DNA of 64,000 bases, taken from positions 1-64,000 of the forward strand of contig CAJXOJ010000003.1 of assembly GCA_913057515.1 (NCBI GenBank), given 5' to 3'. Source of the DNA: an uncultured Cycloclasticus sp. (GTDB taxonomy: Bacteria > Pseudomonadota > Gammaproteobacteria > Methylococcales > Cycloclasticaceae). Positions 63,421 to 64,000 of the stretch are shown piece after piece. Below the pieces are notes generated by a model that saw only the letters and a list, made by a program, of their open reading frames with translations, made no database searches and had not been told where the DNA came from. Each line of letters opens with the position of its first letter. Positions within the stretch are counted from its first letter, which is position 1. The position numbers and the translations under genes were made by a program.

Positions 63421-64000
63421 AAGACATGTTAGGAATTGGCATGACCTCTCAACGAACACGTGACCGACTTATCCTTCAGTTGCAAGAATTAGGTATTAAA
63501 GATGAACGTGTTCTGGCTGTGATGAGGAAAGTGCCGCGTCATTTGTTTATGGCTGAGGCTTTATCAAGCCGTGCCTATGAAAACACTTCATTACCGATTG
63601 GGCATGGACAAACTATTTCGCAACCTTATATGGTGGCACGGATGACAGAGCTATTGATTGAAGATGGCCTTCCTGAAAATGTTTTGGAAGTGGGGACAGG
63701 CTCTGGTTATCAGTCGTCCATTTTAGCAAGCTTAATTCCAAGGGTGTTTTCAGTTGAGCGAATTAGGCCTCTGCAAGAGCAAGCCAAAAATGTGTTAACA
63801 GATGTTGGCTTTAGAAATATAAGCTTTAAACATTCGGATGGAGGTTGGGGCTGGAAGGCCTGTGGCCCTTATCAAGGCATTTTAGCTGCTGCAGCACCTG
63901 CTGAAATCCCTGTGAAATTATTAGAACAATTAACGATTGGTGCTAAGTTGGTTATTCCTATTGGTGAGGAGGGTCAACAAGTTTTACAGCGGGTGACTCG
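63417..64000 (+). CDS. pcm: Protein-L-isoaspartate O-methyltransferase (3' end beyond the window)
   Basis: The frame opens at ATG 63417, overlapping the surE stop, and runs to the edge of the window with 194 codons visible. It has the type I Pcm pattern: VPRHLFM near residue 40, the [19 protein letters not shown] segment, SAM loop [16 protein letters not shown], and LVIPIGEEG near the visible end. It repairs isoaspartyl residues in aged proteins. Family length is about 205-220 residues, so only a short tail is missing. Confidence 0.95.
   Translation, partial: MKDMLGIGMTSQRTRDRLILQLQELGIKDERVLAVMRKVPRHLFMAEALSSRAYENTSLPIGHGQTISQPYMVARMTELLIEDGLPENVLEVGTGSGYQSSILASLIPRVFSVERIRPLQEQAKNVLTDVGFRNISFKHSDGGWGWKACGPYQGILAAAAPAEIPVKLLEQLTIGAKLVIPIGEEGQQVLQRVT

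Overview
The window is gammaproteobacterial chromosome of moderate to low GC. The clearest sign is an almost complete copy of the canonical gammaproteobacterial block rpsB-tsf-pyrH-frr-uppS-cdsA-dxr-rseP-bamA-skp-lpxD-fabZ-lpxA-lpxB-rnhB-dnaE-accA-tilS-pyrG-kdsA-eno-ftsB-ispD-ispF-truD-surE-pcm (34.7-64.0 kb). LPS genes, BamA/Skp and YdbH-YnbE-YdbL show a Gram-negative envelope. The ring-hydroxylating dioxygenase operon and the arsenosugar-type genes suggest a marine organism, perhaps a hydrocarbon degrader of the Cycloclasticus type. That genus call is an inference; no rRNA or tRNA gene lies in the window.

Layout. 0-5.3 kb: the 3' part of a Bat (aerotolerance-type) operon: DUF58 protein (cut by the window edge), DUF4381 protein, two VWA proteins, BatD. 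5.5-9.9 kb: a MAPEG membrane protein, then an operon of Rieske oxygenase alpha and beta subunits, a carboxymuconolactone-decarboxylase-like protein, and one single and one double VOC-domain protein, closed by a strong terminator. 10.2-11.2 kb: yggL and a YgjP-type metallopeptidase. About 11.4-15.0 kb: a run of unrelated same-strand genes (DUF4145, HEPN protein, RelE toxin-antitoxin pair, transglutaminase-like protein, DUF606 transporter) separated by integron attC-like sites. No integrase is present, so this looks like an integrase-less cassette cluster. A GNAT acetyltransferase follows.

16.4-19.7 kb: the ydbH-ynbE-ydbL intermembrane lipid-transport operon. 19.8-25.9 kb: an AddB-like nuclease and an AddA-like helicase-nuclease, overlapping by 8 nt. 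25.9-30.7 kb: a TVP38-flavoprotein fusion, arsS, arsM and a glycosyltransferase, read as an arsenosugar-type pathway. 31.0-34.4 kb, minus strand: glnD and map, divergent from rpsB. 34.7-64.0 kb: the translation, isoprenoid, envelope and LPS block, with uppP and a convergent Smr gene between truD and surE; pcm runs off the right end.

The housekeeping block is ordinary. The accessory interest lies in the Rieske/CMD/VOC operon, the cassette cluster with two adjacent HEPN-type genes, and the arsenic cluster with its membrane-flavoprotein fusion. Non-ATG starts (TTG, GTG) are frequent throughout.
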